Origin: Enterococcus sp. PF1-24
GTDB lineage: Bacteria > Bacillota > Bacilli > Lactobacillales > Enterococcaceae
NCBI RefSeq assembly: GCF_029893325.1
Contig: NZ_JARXWL010000009.1
Span: 1 to 64,000, forward strand
Length of the DNA: 64,000 nucleotides
Direction: 5' to 3'
Below the pieces are notes generated by a model that was not told where the DNA came from, searched no databases, and worked only from the letters and a program-made list of their open reading frames with translations. The position numbers and the translations under genes are program-made. Below, piece by piece: positions 1-8,710 of this stretch. Each line of letters opens with the position of its first letter. Within the stretch, counting starts at the first letter, position 1.

Positions 1-116
1 AAGAGGCAAAGGCACTATGGCTTGAACATGAAATGTGAAAAGCCAGCGTCTTTAGGCGCTGGCCGGTTTTAGGGGCTTATAGCCCCAGAGCAAACAACCC
101 TTTTGAAGGGTGGTGA
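1..116 (+). other. Hairpin-rich edge, possible right end / guide RNA of an IS200/IS605- or IS607-like element
   Basis: Three GC-rich hairpins follow one another: GCCAGCG/CGCTGGC at 42-48 and 57-63, GGGGCT/AGCCCC at 72-77 and 81-86, and ACCCTT/AAGGGT at 97-102 and 106-111. Two open frames enter from the left edge. One stops at 36-38 and one at 70-72, inside the hairpins. A coding end running into clustered hairpins with a CTTTAGGC loop resembles the 3' end of tnpB genes, where the guide (omega) RNA overlaps the gene end. This is inference: the protein part is too short to identify, and a structured 5' region belonging to an unseen gene is also possible. Confidence 0.4.
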
Positions 117-183
117 TGATTTTTATAAAAGTGTGCTAAACTTGTTAAGATTACAATGAAAATATAGATATAAGGGGAAAAAC

Positions 184-2364
184 ATGTCAGATTCAATTAA
201 CCAAGAGATTTTAAAATTAGTTGTTTTAGAATTAAAAGATTTTAAAACGACTCAAATAAAAGCCGTATTAAATTTATTAGCCGAAGGAAATACTGTGCCA
301 TTTATCGCTCGTTATCGTAAAGAGATGACAGGCAGCTTAGATGAAGTACAAATTCGCTTGATTGAAGAGCGCTTCAATTATTTAACCAATTTAGAAAAAC
401 GCAAAGAAGAAGTTGTTCGTTTAATTGAAGAACAAGGGAAGTTAACCCCTGAATTACAGGCAGAAATTTTACAAGCCACTAAAATGCAGCAAGTGGAAGA
501 TTTATACCGTCCTTTTAAACAAAAAAGACGGACAAAAGCGACGATTGCCAAAGAAAAAGGGCTAGAACCTTTTGCTGATTGGTTAATGAGTCAACCGAAA
601 ACGGCGGAAATTACTGAAAAAGCGCAAGCCTTTTTAAATGAAGAAAAAGAAGTTTTGACAGTGGAAGATGTTTTAGCCGGCGCTCATGAAATTTTAGCTG
701 AACAAATCGGGGATAATGCGAAGTTCCGGACATGGATTCGTTCTTTTACTTATAATAAAGGCGATTATGTTAGCCAAGTAAAAGCTGAAGAAAAAGATGA
801 AAAAGGTGTTTATGAAATGTACTATGCTTTTTCAGAACCAATTCATAAAATGGTTTCTCACCGTATTTTAGCAACCAATCGTGGGGAAAAAGAAGAGATA
901 TTAAAAGTTAGTTTAGCTACAGATGAAGAGCGGATTATGGAATATTTTAACCGCCAATTAGTTAAAGAAAGCCAATCGCCAACTGTGCCATATATTGAAG
1001 CGGCGTATCAAGATAGTTATAAACGTTTTATTGGTCCAGCGATTGAAAGAGAAATCCGCAATGAATTAACAGAAAAAGCTGATGAACAAGCGATAGTGAT
1101 TTTTGGTGAGAATTTACGGAATTTATTATTACAACCACAATTAAAAGGCAAAGTCGTTTTAGGTTTTGACCCTGCTTATCGGACAGGTTGTAAGTTAGCG
1201 ATTGTTGATGCTACGGGGAAAGTTTTAGCGATTCAAATGATTTACCCCCATAAACCAGCCGCTGAAGCTAAAAGAGCAGCTGCTGCGCCAGCATTTAGAA
1301 AACTGATTGAAGACTATCAAGTGGATGTAGTAGCGATTGGGAATGGTACTGCCAGCCGTGAATCAGAACAATTTGTGGCTGAACAATTAAAAAACGTGAA
1401 AAGAGAAGTTTTTTACGTAATTGTTAATGAAGCCGGAGCTTCGGTTTATTCCGCTAGCGATGCAGCGCGAGCTGAGTTTCCTGATTTACAAGTAGAAGAG
1501 CGTAGCGCGGTTAGTATCGCTCGTCGCTTGCAAGACCCGTTAGCTGAGTTAGTTAAAATTGACCCGAAAGCTGTTGGCGTGGGACAATATCAACATGATG
1601 TTTCACAAAAACGTTTAGCGGAACAATTGGATTTTGTCGTGGAAACGGCAGTTAACCAAGTAGGTGTGGATTTAAACACCGCCAGCGCCCAATTATTACA
1701 ATATGTTTCTGGTTTAAATAAAACAACTGCCCAAAATATTTTTAAATATCGGGAAGAAAACGGCGAATTTACAGCACGTCCACAATTGAAAAAAGTGCCC
1801 CGCTTAGGGCCAAAAGCCTATGAACAAGCGATTGGTTTCTTACGGATTCCTAACGGTAAAAATATTTTAGATAACACAGGTATCCATCCAGAAAGTTATG
1901 AAAATGCCCAAGCCTTAATCGCTTTAGTCGGAGTAACTTTAGCTGATTTAGGCACCACTGAAGCTAGCCAAAAATTGAAATCTTTTGATAATCAACAAAC
2001 CGCAGAAACTTTGGCAGTCGGCGTAGAAACGCTACATGATATGGTTGCCAGCTTAATTCAACCAGGTCGGGATATTCGTGAAGAAGCACCAGCGCCACTT
2101 TTAAGAAAAGATGTGCTTTCCATGGAAGATTTACGTCCTGGTATGGAAATGAAAGGCACGGTTCGTAATGTAATTGATTTCGGTGCTTTTGTAGATATCG
2201 GCGTCAAGCAAGATGGTTTAGTTCACATTTCTAAATTAAGCAATCGTTTCGTAAAACATCCAACTGATGTAGTTGCGGTAGGTGATGTGGTGACGGTTTG
2301 GGTGGAACAAGTTGATGTCAATAAAGGCCGCATTAGCTTAACCATGAAGGCACCGCAAGAATAA
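184..2364 (+). CDS. tex: Tex-family RNA-binding transcriptional accessory protein
   Basis: This 726-residue protein has the full length and layout of Tex. It has an N-terminal helical region, a YqgF/RNase H-like domain in the middle (around residues 325-450), helix-hairpin-helix repeats (around 490-560) and a C-terminal S1 RNA-binding domain (around 650-720, with the typical GMEMKGTVRNVIDFGAFVDIG stretch in that domain). Tex is a cytoplasmic nucleic-acid-binding protein linked to transcription. The ATG follows an AAGGGG ribosome binding site. The stop codon overlaps the start of the SprT-like gene, so the two are translationally coupled. No anomalies were seen. Confidence 0.95.
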   Translation: MSDSINQEILKLVVLELKDFKTTQIKAVLNLLAEGNTVPFIARYRKEMTGSLDEVQIRLIEERFNYLTNLEKRKEEVVRLIEEQGKLTPELQAEILQATKMQQVEDLYRPFKQKRRTKATIAKEKGLEPFADWLMSQPKTAEITEKAQAFLNEEKEVLTVEDVLAGAHEILAEQIGDNAKFRTWIRSFTYNKGDYVSQVKAEEKDEKGVYEMYYAFSEPIHKMVSHRILATNRGEKEEILKVSLATDEERIMEYFNRQLVKESQSPTVPYIEAAYQDSYKRFIGPAIEREIRNELTEKADEQAIVIFGENLRNLLLQPQLKGKVVLGFDPAYRTGCKLAIVDATGKVLAIQMIYPHKPAAEAKRAAAAPAFRKLIEDYQVDVVAIGNGTASRESEQFVAEQLKNVKREVFYVIVNEAGASVYSASDAARAEFPDLQVEERSAVSIARRLQDPLAELVKIDPKAVGVGQYQHDVSQKRLAEQLDFVVETAVNQVGVDLNTASAQLLQYVSGLNKTTAQNIFKYREENGEFTARPQLKKVPRLGPKAYEQAIGFLRIPNGKNILDNTGIHPESYENAQALIALVGVTLADLGTTEASQKLKSFDNQQTAETLAVGVETLHDMVASLIQPGRDIREEAPAPLLRKDVLSMEDLRPGMEMKGTVRNVIDFGAFVDIGVKQDGLVHISKLSNRFVKHPTDVVAVGDVVTVWVEQVDVNKGRISLTMKAPQE

Positions 2365-2831
2365 TGATGACTAATCAAGAACTTGAAGTCTTGGTGAAAG
2401 AAATCTCTTTAGATTTCTTTCACCGGCCTTTTTTGCATGAAACTTATTTTAATGCCCGCTTAAAAACAACTGGTGGCCGGTATCATTTAAATGACCATCA
2501 TCTTGATTTCAATCCGCTAGTTTTAGAGAAACTTGGGGAAGAAGCTTTAATCGGTGTTATTAAACATGAGCTGTGTCACTATCATTTGCACTTAACTGGC
2601 AGAGGCTATAAACATCGGGATGCTGATTTCAAAAATTTATTGAAGCAAACTGGTGGCAGTCGTTATGTTAAGAATTTACAAGAGGCTGAAAATTATTGGT
2701 GTTATCGCTGTGAAAAATGTCAAAAGAAAATTTATCGTAAACGCAGAATCAATCTAAAAAAATATGTTTGCGGTGCCTGTCGTGGCAAGCTTGTTTTAGA
2801 GGGAAAGGTAGTGTATGCAAATGATTGCTGA
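2364..2831 (+). CDS. SprT-like family metal-binding protein
   Basis: The 155-residue product has a HELCH zinc-protease-type motif at residues 68-72. It ends in a four-cysteine zinc ribbon made of two CxxC pairs (CEKC and CGAC). That is the layout of the bacterial SprT-like family. The family is related to eukaryotic Spartan proteases, but its bacterial substrate is not established. It starts in the stop codon of tex and overlaps the next gene by 17 bases, so tex, this gene and the YdcF-like gene form one tight operon. The next methionine, at residue 2, is an equally good start. Confidence 0.88.
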   Translation: MMTNQELEVLVKEISLDFFHRPFLHETYFNARLKTTGGRYHLNDHHLDFNPLVLEKLGEEALIGVIKHELCHYHLHLTGRGYKHRDADFKNLLKQTGGSRYVKNLQEAENYWCYRCEKCQKKIYRKRRINLKKYVCGACRGKLVLEGKVVYANDC

Positions 2832-3552
2832 GTGGAATCAGTTATTAAACTTTTTAGCGGCTAAAGAAGAATTAACTTTACCAAAATATGACTTAGCTAT
2901 TTTAGCTGGCAATAGTTTACCTTATTTAACGCAAGCTTGTGCTGATTTATATCATCAAGGCGTAGTGAACAAAATTTTACTAACCGGTGGCATTGGTCAC
3001 GCAACTTCAAAATTAAAAAGTAATTTTCAAAAATTAGGCTTTGATTTTCAAGAAAATATGAGTGAAGCAGAAGTTAATGCGTGTTATTTAATGGAAGCTG
3101 CTGAAATTCCTGAAGAAGCACTTTTACTGGAAAAAACTTCCACTAATTCTGGCGAGAATGCCTTGTTTTCTTTAGAGATTTTACAAGCTGAAAAATTTAT
3201 TCCACAGCAAGTGCTACTATTACAAGACCCCCTTTTACAACGACGCTTACAAGCTACTTTTGCCAAAGATTGGCAAAATCAGCCAACTAATTTTACCAAT
3301 TGTGTACCAGTGATTCCAAAATTAAAAGCTGTGTCGGAGCAATTTATTTTTGAAAACCAAATTTTTAATGATGCTTGGGATAGTGACTATTTCATAAATT
3401 TATCATTAGGGGAAATTCCTCGTTTGCAAAATGATGCAAACGGCTACGGACCTAATGGCAAAGACTATATTGTTGCGGTAGAAATCCCTGAAATTGTTTT
3501 AACGGCATTTGAAAATTTGCAAAAAGAATATCAGTTTCAAATCAAAAGATAA
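2815..3552 (+). CDS. YdcF/ElyC/SanA-family (DUF218) protein
   Basis: The 245-residue protein carries a DUF218-type fold. It has an early hydrophobic strand ending in AGNS, the core LLTGGIGHAT around residue 60, and SEAEV and STNSGENA segments typical of the YdcF group. No signal peptide or membrane helix is seen, so it is probably cytoplasmic. The biochemical role of YdcF-like proteins is not settled. The gene starts inside the end of the SprT-like gene and is the last of the tex operon. A strong promoter for the met operon begins just 20 bases after its stop. Confidence 0.8.
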   Translation: MQMIAEWNQLLNFLAAKEELTLPKYDLAILAGNSLPYLTQACADLYHQGVVNKILLTGGIGHATSKLKSNFQKLGFDFQENMSEAEVNACYLMEAAEIPEEALLLEKTSTNSGENALFSLEILQAEKFIPQQVLLLQDPLLQRRLQATFAKDWQNQPTNFTNCVPVIPKLKAVSEQFIFENQIFNDAWDSDYFINLSLGEIPRLQNDANGYGPNGKDYIVAVEIPEIVLTAFENLQKEYQFQIKR

Positions 3553-3572
3553 AAAAATTTTGATTAAAAATG

Positions 3573-3601
3573 TTGACAAGTTGTTTTGCATTCGATATGA
3601 T
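3573..3601 (+). promoter_or_regulatory. Sigma-A promoter of the met operon
   Basis: TTGACA at 3573-3578 and TATGAT at 3596-3601 are separated by exactly 17 bases. Transcription would start near 3608 and run into the T-box leader. Confidence 0.85.
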
Positions 3602-3607
3602 ATCGTC

Positions 3608-3894
3608 AATAACAAAAAATGCTTTGAAAAGAAAAGTACAAGTTGTGGCATTTCAAAGAGAGCCTCTGTTGGTGAGATGAGGTAAAGAAAGCAATTTGGA
3701 AAATGGTCTTTGAGCGAGTGTTTGTGAGTATAATTTTTTATATAAGCAAACAACGGGAACGCCCGTTATAGCGTCACAGTATCGATTTAACAATCAAGTC
3801 CGTACTGGTAGAGGTCTATTTCGTGAGAAGTAGGCAAATTGAAGGTGGTAACACGAAGCTTAGCTCTCGTCCTTTTTAAGGATGAGGGTTTTTT
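3608..3894 (+). promoter_or_regulatory. T-box riboswitch, predicted methionine-tRNA specific
   Basis: The leader shows an AGTA S-turn strand at 3635-3638 and the distal stem I elements (AGAGAG, then a CCTC/GAGG hairpin) at 3656-3682. It has a specifier region GGAAAATGG with an ATG at 3703-3705, and the T-box sequence AGGTGGTAACACG at 3843-3855. It ends in an intrinsic terminator. T-boxes bind uncharged tRNA and permit read-through when an amino acid is scarce. The Met reading of the specifier is inference, but it agrees with the metQNI genes downstream. Confidence 0.9.
3864..3894 (+). terminator. T-box intrinsic terminator
   Basis: CTCTCGTCCTT at 3864-3874 pairs with AAGGATGAGGG at 3878-3888, including G-U pairs, and a run of T follows. 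The T-box sequence just upstream overlaps the competing antiterminator, as expected for this class. Confidence 0.88.
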
Positions 3895-4008
3895 GTCGTT
3901 TCTTTAAAAATTAATTTGGCTAAATGCGCGCACCAAGTTAAGTTTTAAAGAAAATCGTCAATCTGGCTACCATCACAAATTTTCAGAAAAATTAGGGGGA
4001 ATCATTCA

Positions 4009-4854
4009 ATGAAATCATGGAAGAAAATCAAAATTTTAATATTAACTTTAGGGACAATCGCTTTGTTAACCGCTTGTGGTAGTAAAGAAAAGGCCACTGA
4101 CAGCACCAGCGGAGAATTAGAAACGAAAGTAATTGGTGTCGCTGCTGGTCCTTACGGAGATATGGTGACTGAAATTATTTCACCTTTATTAGCAGATGAA
4201 GGCTATCAACTAACAACCAAAGTTTTTAACGATTATGTACAACCTAATAAAGCTTTAGCAAATCATCAAATTGATGGCAATGTTTTTCAACATGGCACTT
4301 ATTTAGAGCAGTTTGCCAGTGATAATCTGTTGGAGTTAACAGCTTTAGATCAAGTGCCAACTTTAGGCATGGGGCTTTATTCTAAGAAAATTAGTGACTT
4401 AGCAGAAATTGAAGAGGGTGCTCAAATTGCGATTCCTAATGATGCAGTTAATTTAGCCCGAGCTTTACAGCTACTAGCCGCTAATGATTTAGTCGAATTG
4501 AAACCAGAAATCAACGTCGCTAAAGCAACTACCGATGATATTGTCGCTAATCCTAAAAATTTAGAGTTTAAAACTTTAGAGGCGGCGCAATTAGTTAGAG
4601 CACAAGATACAGTTGTGGTTGCAGTGATTCCAGGAAATTATTCTTGGGCAGCTGAGTTAGATCCCGCTGATGCGCTAGCTTTGGAAGATTTAGCAGAAGC
4701 TTACAAAAATGTTTTTGTCGTAGCTACCGAGAAAAAAGATGAGGACTTTGCTACAGCTGTTGCAAAAGTTCTGGCGAGCCAAGAATTTCAGTCAGCGATT
4801 GCTGAATCAGAATTTAAAGATTTCAGTCAGCCAAGTGATTGGGCTAACAAATAA
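4009..4854 (+). CDS. metQ: Methionine ABC transporter substrate-binding lipoprotein
   Basis: The 281-residue protein belongs to the NlpA/MetQ lipoprotein family. It has a lysine-rich N-terminus, a hydrophobic segment and a lipobox LLTAC, so it would be cleaved and lipid-anchored at the cysteine near residue 23 on the outer face of the membrane. The mature part begins with the family pattern VIGVAAGPYGDMV. It captures methionine and delivers it to MetNI. The start follows AGGGGGA. It is the first gene after the T-box leader and is followed closely by metN and metI, so all three should be induced by methionine starvation. Confidence 0.92.
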   Translation: MKSWKKIKILILTLGTIALLTACGSKEKATDSTSGELETKVIGVAAGPYGDMVTEIISPLLADEGYQLTTKVFNDYVQPNKALANHQIDGNVFQHGTYLEQFASDNLLELTALDQVPTLGMGLYSKKISDLAEIEEGAQIAIPNDAVNLARALQLLAANDLVELKPEINVAKATTDDIVANPKNLEFKTLEAAQLVRAQDTVVVAVIPGNYSWAAELDPADALALEDLAEAYKNVFVVATEKKDEDFATAVAKVLASQEFQSAIAESEFKDFSQPSDWANK

Positions 4855-4875
4855 TGGAAAAGGGAGCGTAAACCA

Positions 4876-5895
4876 GTGAGTCATATTGAAGTAAAAGGAC
4901 TTTCCGTCGTCTTTCAAAATAAAATTACCGCTGTTGACAATGTTTCTTTTCAAGTGGAAGCCGGCGAGATTTATGGCATTGTTGGTTTAAGCGGTGCCGG
5001 TAAAAGTACTTTAATTCGCACTTTGAATTTATTACAACGACCAACAACTGGTGAAATCTGGATTGATGGTCAAGAAATTTCCCATTTAAAAGGTCAAGAG
5101 CTACGTCAAGTTCGTCAAAAAATTGGCATGATTTTTCAACATTTCAATTTAATTGAAAATCGCACAATTGCTGAGAATATTGAATTTTCACTAAAAGCTG
5201 GCGACTATCCTAAAGAAAAAAGAGCAGATCGAGTAGCTGAATTATTATCATTAGTTGATTTACTTGATAAAAAAGATGTTTACCCCAATCAACTTTCTGG
5301 TGGACAAAAACAGCGAGTCGGTATCGCACGGGCTTTAGCTAACAATCCCGAAGTTTTATTGTGCGACGAAGCGACCAGCGCTTTAGACGTAGAAACCACC
5401 GAAGAAATATTGAAAATTTTAGAAAAAATCAATCGAGAATTAGGCTTAACGATTATTTTTATTACTCATGAATTAGATGTGGCTAAACGCTTATTTAAAC
5501 GAGTAGCCGTAATGGAACAAGGAAAAATTATCGAAGAAGCGACTACCTTTGAAATTTTTGCGCAACCACAAGCTGCCACCACACAAAAATTAGTAGGCCG
5601 TTTCTTTGATCTAACGATTCCGCAGGCTTTACAAAGCGCTTTAACAGGAGGCGTTTTATTGGAGCTGCGTTATCAAGGTGCTCACACGTTAGATCCTTTG
5701 ATTTCGCAAGTTTCGAAAGATTTCAATGTGCTAATTGGTATCATTCATGGCAAAATAGAATATATCCAAGAGGCCGTGATTGGGATTCTTTTTGTGCAAA
5801 TTACTGGTGAAGCGCAGCAGATTCAGCAAGCAGTTAGCTATTTAAAAGAAAATGTCTATGCTATTCGTGATTTAAGAGATGAGGTGGAAAAATAA
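4876..5895 (+). CDS. metN: Methionine ABC transporter ATP-binding protein
   Basis: The 339-residue ATPase has Walker A GLSGAGKST (around 38-46), the signature LSGGQKQR (around 140) and Walker B LLCDEATSALD. A C-terminal NIL/ACT-like domain (about residues 265-339) in MetN proteins binds methionine and inhibits transport. It starts with GTG after GGGAG. Its stop codon shares a base with the metI start, so the two are translationally coupled. The presence of the NIL domain separates it from polar amino-acid ATPases. Confidence 0.95.
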   Translation: MSHIEVKGLSVVFQNKITAVDNVSFQVEAGEIYGIVGLSGAGKSTLIRTLNLLQRPTTGEIWIDGQEISHLKGQELRQVRQKIGMIFQHFNLIENRTIAENIEFSLKAGDYPKEKRADRVAELLSLVDLLDKKDVYPNQLSGGQKQRVGIARALANNPEVLLCDEATSALDVETTEEILKILEKINRELGLTIIFITHELDVAKRLFKRVAVMEQGKIIEEATTFEIFAQPQAATTQKLVGRFFDLTIPQALQSALTGGVLLELRYQGAHTLDPLISQVSKDFNVLIGIIHGKIEYIQEAVIGILFVQITGEAQQIQQAVSYLKENVYAIRDLRDEVEK

Positions 5896-6554
5896 TGACA
5901 GATACAATTGAAATTTTACAAAATTATTTACCACAAGCGTTGCTGGATACCGCTTATATGGTTGGGATAGCAACGATTATCGGCGTTGTCTGTGGCACCT
6001 TACTTGGCTTACTTTTATATTTAACTAGTCAGGAGTTGTTTGCTCCCCATCCTTATATCAATCGGATTGCAAGTTTTTTAGTCAATGCCATTCGTTCCTT
6101 GCCATTTTTAATTTTGCTAGTGGTATTGTTAGCGCCAATCACTTGGTTGATTCAAGATCCTTATACCGCAACGGGAGGTGCCATTGCTTTATCAATTGCG
6201 GCAATTCCTTTTTATGCAAGAATTGCCGAAGGAGCTTTTTCGGAAATAAAAACTGGTGTGATTGAAGCCGCTGTCGCTACGGGAGCCAAAACTTCTTTAA
6301 TTATTCGCGAAGTTATTTTGCCAGAAAGTTTACCTACTTTAATTAGAGGTGTTGTTTTAACTATCATTAGTTTATTAGGTTATTCAGCGATGGTAGGCAC
6401 GATTGGGGCTGGCGGCATTGGTGATTTAGCGATTCAATTTGGCTATAATCGCTATGAAACTGGTGTTTTAATTGTTGTTGTTTTAATCTTAATCGTAGTT
6501 GTACAATTGATTCAATGGTTAGGCGATTATCTAGCTAAATCCTTTACTAAATAA
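5895..6554 (+). CDS. metI: Methionine ABC transporter permease
   Basis: The 219-residue protein has about five membrane helices and the binding-protein-dependent permease loop (EAAVATGAKTSLIIREVILPESLPT in that region), which contacts the ATPase. It forms the membrane channel of MetQNI. The length is normal for MetI. It is the last gene of the operon and a hairpin terminator follows. Confidence 0.94.
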   Translation: MTDTIEILQNYLPQALLDTAYMVGIATIIGVVCGTLLGLLLYLTSQELFAPHPYINRIASFLVNAIRSLPFLILLVVLLAPITWLIQDPYTATGGAIALSIAAIPFYARIAEGAFSEIKTGVIEAAVATGAKTSLIIREVILPESLPTLIRGVVLTIISLLGYSAMVGTIGAGGIGDLAIQFGYNRYETGVLIVVVLILIVVVQLIQWLGDYLAKSFTK

Positions 6555-6572
6555 ATAGGTTATCTATCTAAT

Positions 6573-6627
6573 AAAAAAGCAAGCTATTACCCACATTTAT
6601 TGAAATGACGGGCTAGGTTGCTTTTTT
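6573..6627 (+). terminator. Terminator of the met operon
   Basis: AAAAAAGCAA at 6573-6582 pairs with TTGCTTTTTT at 6618-6627. There is further pairing inside the loop (CCC/GGG). Confidence 0.75.
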
Positions 6628-6705
6628 GTTTTCGATTATTTTTTTGCCATCTAACTAGCAAATACTAAAAATATAAGGTAAGCTGAGAAGTAGGAGGCGA
6701 AATAT

Positions 6706-7389
6706 ATGAAGAAAAATTTTCAAGAAGTGGTAGTTTCTATTTTGCCTATGACAGTCTTAATTGTTATTTTAACTTTTTGGTTAGCACCTTTAGCTTGGGA
6801 AGATTTATTTACTTTTCTGGTAGGGGCTGGCGTTATGATGATTGGAATGACGCTATTTTTATTTGGCGCTGATTATTCCATGATGGAAGTTGGCGATTTG
6901 GTCGGGAAATATATGATTAAACGCCGTAGCTTGCCGCTAATTATTGGTTTAGGTTTTTCGATTGGAGTGGTAATTACAATTGCAGAGCCGTCTGTACAAG
7001 TTTTAGCGCAGCAAGTGAATGATATTTCTGATGGTGAAATCACCAAGGTTTTACTAATCGCAATTGTTAGTGTAGGAACGGGGATTTTCTTAGCGTTGGC
7101 GTTATTGCGTACCGTTTTTAAGCTATCTTATTACAAGATGATGTTGATTGGTTATTTAGCTATTTTAATCGCTTCATTTTTTACCAATCCGCAATTTATG
7201 CCGATTGCGTTTGATGCTGGTGGCGTAACGACGGGACCGGTAACTGTGCCATTTATTTTAGCTTTAGCTAGCGGATTAACTAGTATGGTTCGTCAGCAAA
7301 AAAATGAAAATGATAGTTTTGGTATGGTGGGAGTAGCTTCTTTAGGGCCCGTTTTAGCAGTAATGCTTTTGGGGGTGATTTTTAGATGA
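6706..7389 (+). CDS. DUF1538 membrane protein, first subunit
   Basis: The 227-residue protein has about six to seven membrane helices and a DUF1538 signature. Acidic/small residues lie inside a helix (AEPSVQVLAQQVNDIS) and a glycine/threonine motif, FDAGGVTTGPVTVPF, comes near the end. The family is uncharacterised but looks like a transporter. Its stop overlaps the next gene, a second DUF1538 protein that repeats the same motifs, so the pair probably forms a two-part carrier. The third gene is PII-like, which suggests control by a small-molecule sensor. Start chosen after GTAGGAGG. Confidence 0.8.
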   Translation: MKKNFQEVVVSILPMTVLIVILTFWLAPLAWEDLFTFLVGAGVMMIGMTLFLFGADYSMMEVGDLVGKYMIKRRSLPLIIGLGFSIGVVITIAEPSVQVLAQQVNDISDGEITKVLLIAIVSVGTGIFLALALLRTVFKLSYYKMMLIGYLAILIASFFTNPQFMPIAFDAGGVTTGPVTVPFILALASGLTSMVRQQKNENDSFGMVGVASLGPVLAVMLLGVIFR

Positions 7390-8156
7390 CTTTTTTCCAA
7401 CAAATTTTTAGTGGCTTTACAACGGTGATTCAAGAAGTATTTTTGGCTATGGCACCGATTGTTGTGATTTTTGTTTTATTAAATATCACCAGTTTCAAAT
7501 TACGCAAACGACGTTTTTGGAATATTATGCGCGGTTTTTTAATTACTTTTATCGGATTGGTGCTATTTTTGCACGGTGTCAATATCGCCTACGTGCCAGT
7601 TGGCCAACATTTAGGGTCAACGATTGCGGCGCTAGAAAATAATCAAATTTTAATTCCTTTAGGTTTTGTGATGGGCTTTTTGGTTGGTTTTGCGGAACCG
7701 GCGATTCATGTAATGGTGAAGCAAGTTGAAGAAGTCAGTGAAGGTCGAGTTCGTTCGAAAGTGCTATTGGCGGTTATTTCTGTGGGGATTGGTTTAGCAG
7801 TTGGCTTATCTATGTGGCGCTTGCTAGCTGGTTTTTCATTATATTACTTTTTGATTCCCGGTTACTTGTTGGTCTTTATCTTAGGGCGAAAAGTTGATAA
7901 AATGTTCTTGGCGATGGCTTTTGATAATGGGGGCGTAGCCACTGGGCCTATGTGTTCAACCTTTATTTTATCCATGTGTGTTTCAATTGCCAGCCAAATT
8001 GAAGGCCGCGATCCCATGACTGATGGTTTTGGCGTAGTCGCGATGATTGCTTTAACACCGATTTTATCAACGTTAGCGTTAGGCTATATTTATAAGAAGA
8101 AAGAAGAACGAGATCAAAAAAATCGTTTAGCTATAATTAAGGAGGAAGTAGAATGA
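7386..8156 (+). CDS. DUF1538 membrane protein, second subunit
   Basis: The 256-residue integral membrane protein is homologous in layout to the preceding gene. It repeats the motif AEPAIHVMVKQVEEVSEG and the glycine/threonine motif FDNGGVATGPMCSTF. The two genes overlap by four bases (ATGA-type) and appear to be halves of one transport unit. In other genomes DUF1538 proteins occur as either one long protein or two short ones. It also overlaps the downstream PII-like gene by four bases, so all three are translated as one coupled unit. The substrate is unknown. Confidence 0.8.
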   Translation: MTFFQQIFSGFTTVIQEVFLAMAPIVVIFVLLNITSFKLRKRRFWNIMRGFLITFIGLVLFLHGVNIAYVPVGQHLGSTIAALENNQILIPLGFVMGFLVGFAEPAIHVMVKQVEEVSEGRVRSKVLLAVISVGIGLAVGLSMWRLLAGFSLYYFLIPGYLLVFILGRKVDKMFLAMAFDNGGVATGPMCSTFILSMCVSIASQIEGRDPMTDGFGVVAMIALTPILSTLALGYIYKKKEERDQKNRLAIIKEEVE

Positions 8157-8530
8157 AAAGTCCTGTTGCTTTAAATTTAGATTTAATTGTTACCATTGTC
8201 GATGGTGGGAATGGTCATGATGTGATTCACTTTGCAAAAGAAGTTGGTGCCACTGGGGGAACGATTCTCCATGGTCGCGGTGCTGGGATTCACGATACTG
8301 GAAAATTTTTAGGTTTAGAGATTGAACCAGAAAAAGATGTGGTGCTAGTTTTAGTACCATCTAGCTTAACAAATGTAGTTTTATCTTCGATTGGTGAAGG
8401 CATTGAAATTTCTAAGCCTGGTAACGGCATTATTTTTACGATTGATGTCAGTAAAGTTATGGGGATTAGTAAAATTCAAGATTATTGTCAAGTCGTTGAT
8501 TTAGAAGATTTATTAGAAAATGATAAATAA
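8153..8530 (+). CDS. PII-like signalling protein
   Basis: The 125-residue protein has a ferredoxin-like PII fold with a flexible T-loop region and the nucleotide-binding-type segment GGTILHGRGAGIHDTGKFLG around residues 36-56. The sequence differs from GlnB/GlnK, so I do not call nitrogen regulation. PII-like proteins linked to transporters usually sense nucleotides and gate the partner. The coupling to the two DUF1538 genes implies that it controls that carrier. A weak terminator follows. Confidence 0.78.
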   Translation: MKSPVALNLDLIVTIVDGGNGHDVIHFAKEVGATGGTILHGRGAGIHDTGKFLGLEIEPEKDVVLVLVPSSLTNVVLSSIGEGIEISKPGNGIIFTIDVSKVMGISKIQDYCQVVDLEDLLENDK

Positions 8531-8536
8531 ATGGAA

Positions 8537-8570
8537 GATGTCTATTGTGAAAATAATAGGCATTTTTTTC
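8537..8570 (+). terminator. Terminator of the DUF1538-PII operon
   Basis: GATGTCTATT at 8537-8546 pairs with AATAGGCATT at 8555-8564 with two G-U pairs. A T-rich tail follows. Confidence 0.7.
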
Positions 8571-8650
8571 TTTTTTAAACCCCTTATTCATAGTAAAATA
8601 CGAATAATAATCAAAAAACTTTAGCTAAAATAAGAAGTTTTCTCCTTTTC

Positions 8651-8680
8651 TTGACAGAAGTATGTTAAACTGATTATTAA
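8651..8680 (+). promoter_or_regulatory. Probable promoter of the AGCS symporter gene
   Basis: TTGACA at 8651-8656 is followed by TATTAA at 8675-8680 with an 18-base spacer. The spacing is acceptable and the -10 is imperfect. Confidence 0.5.
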
Positions 8681-8710
8681 AAAATGAAGTGAAAATAAGG
8701 AGTGTTTCGT

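Noticed and set aside
3703-3705. ATG as the start of a leader peptide in the T-box region
   Set aside because: It sits in the specifier position of a recognised T-box and has no ribosome binding site. It is read by tRNA, not translated.
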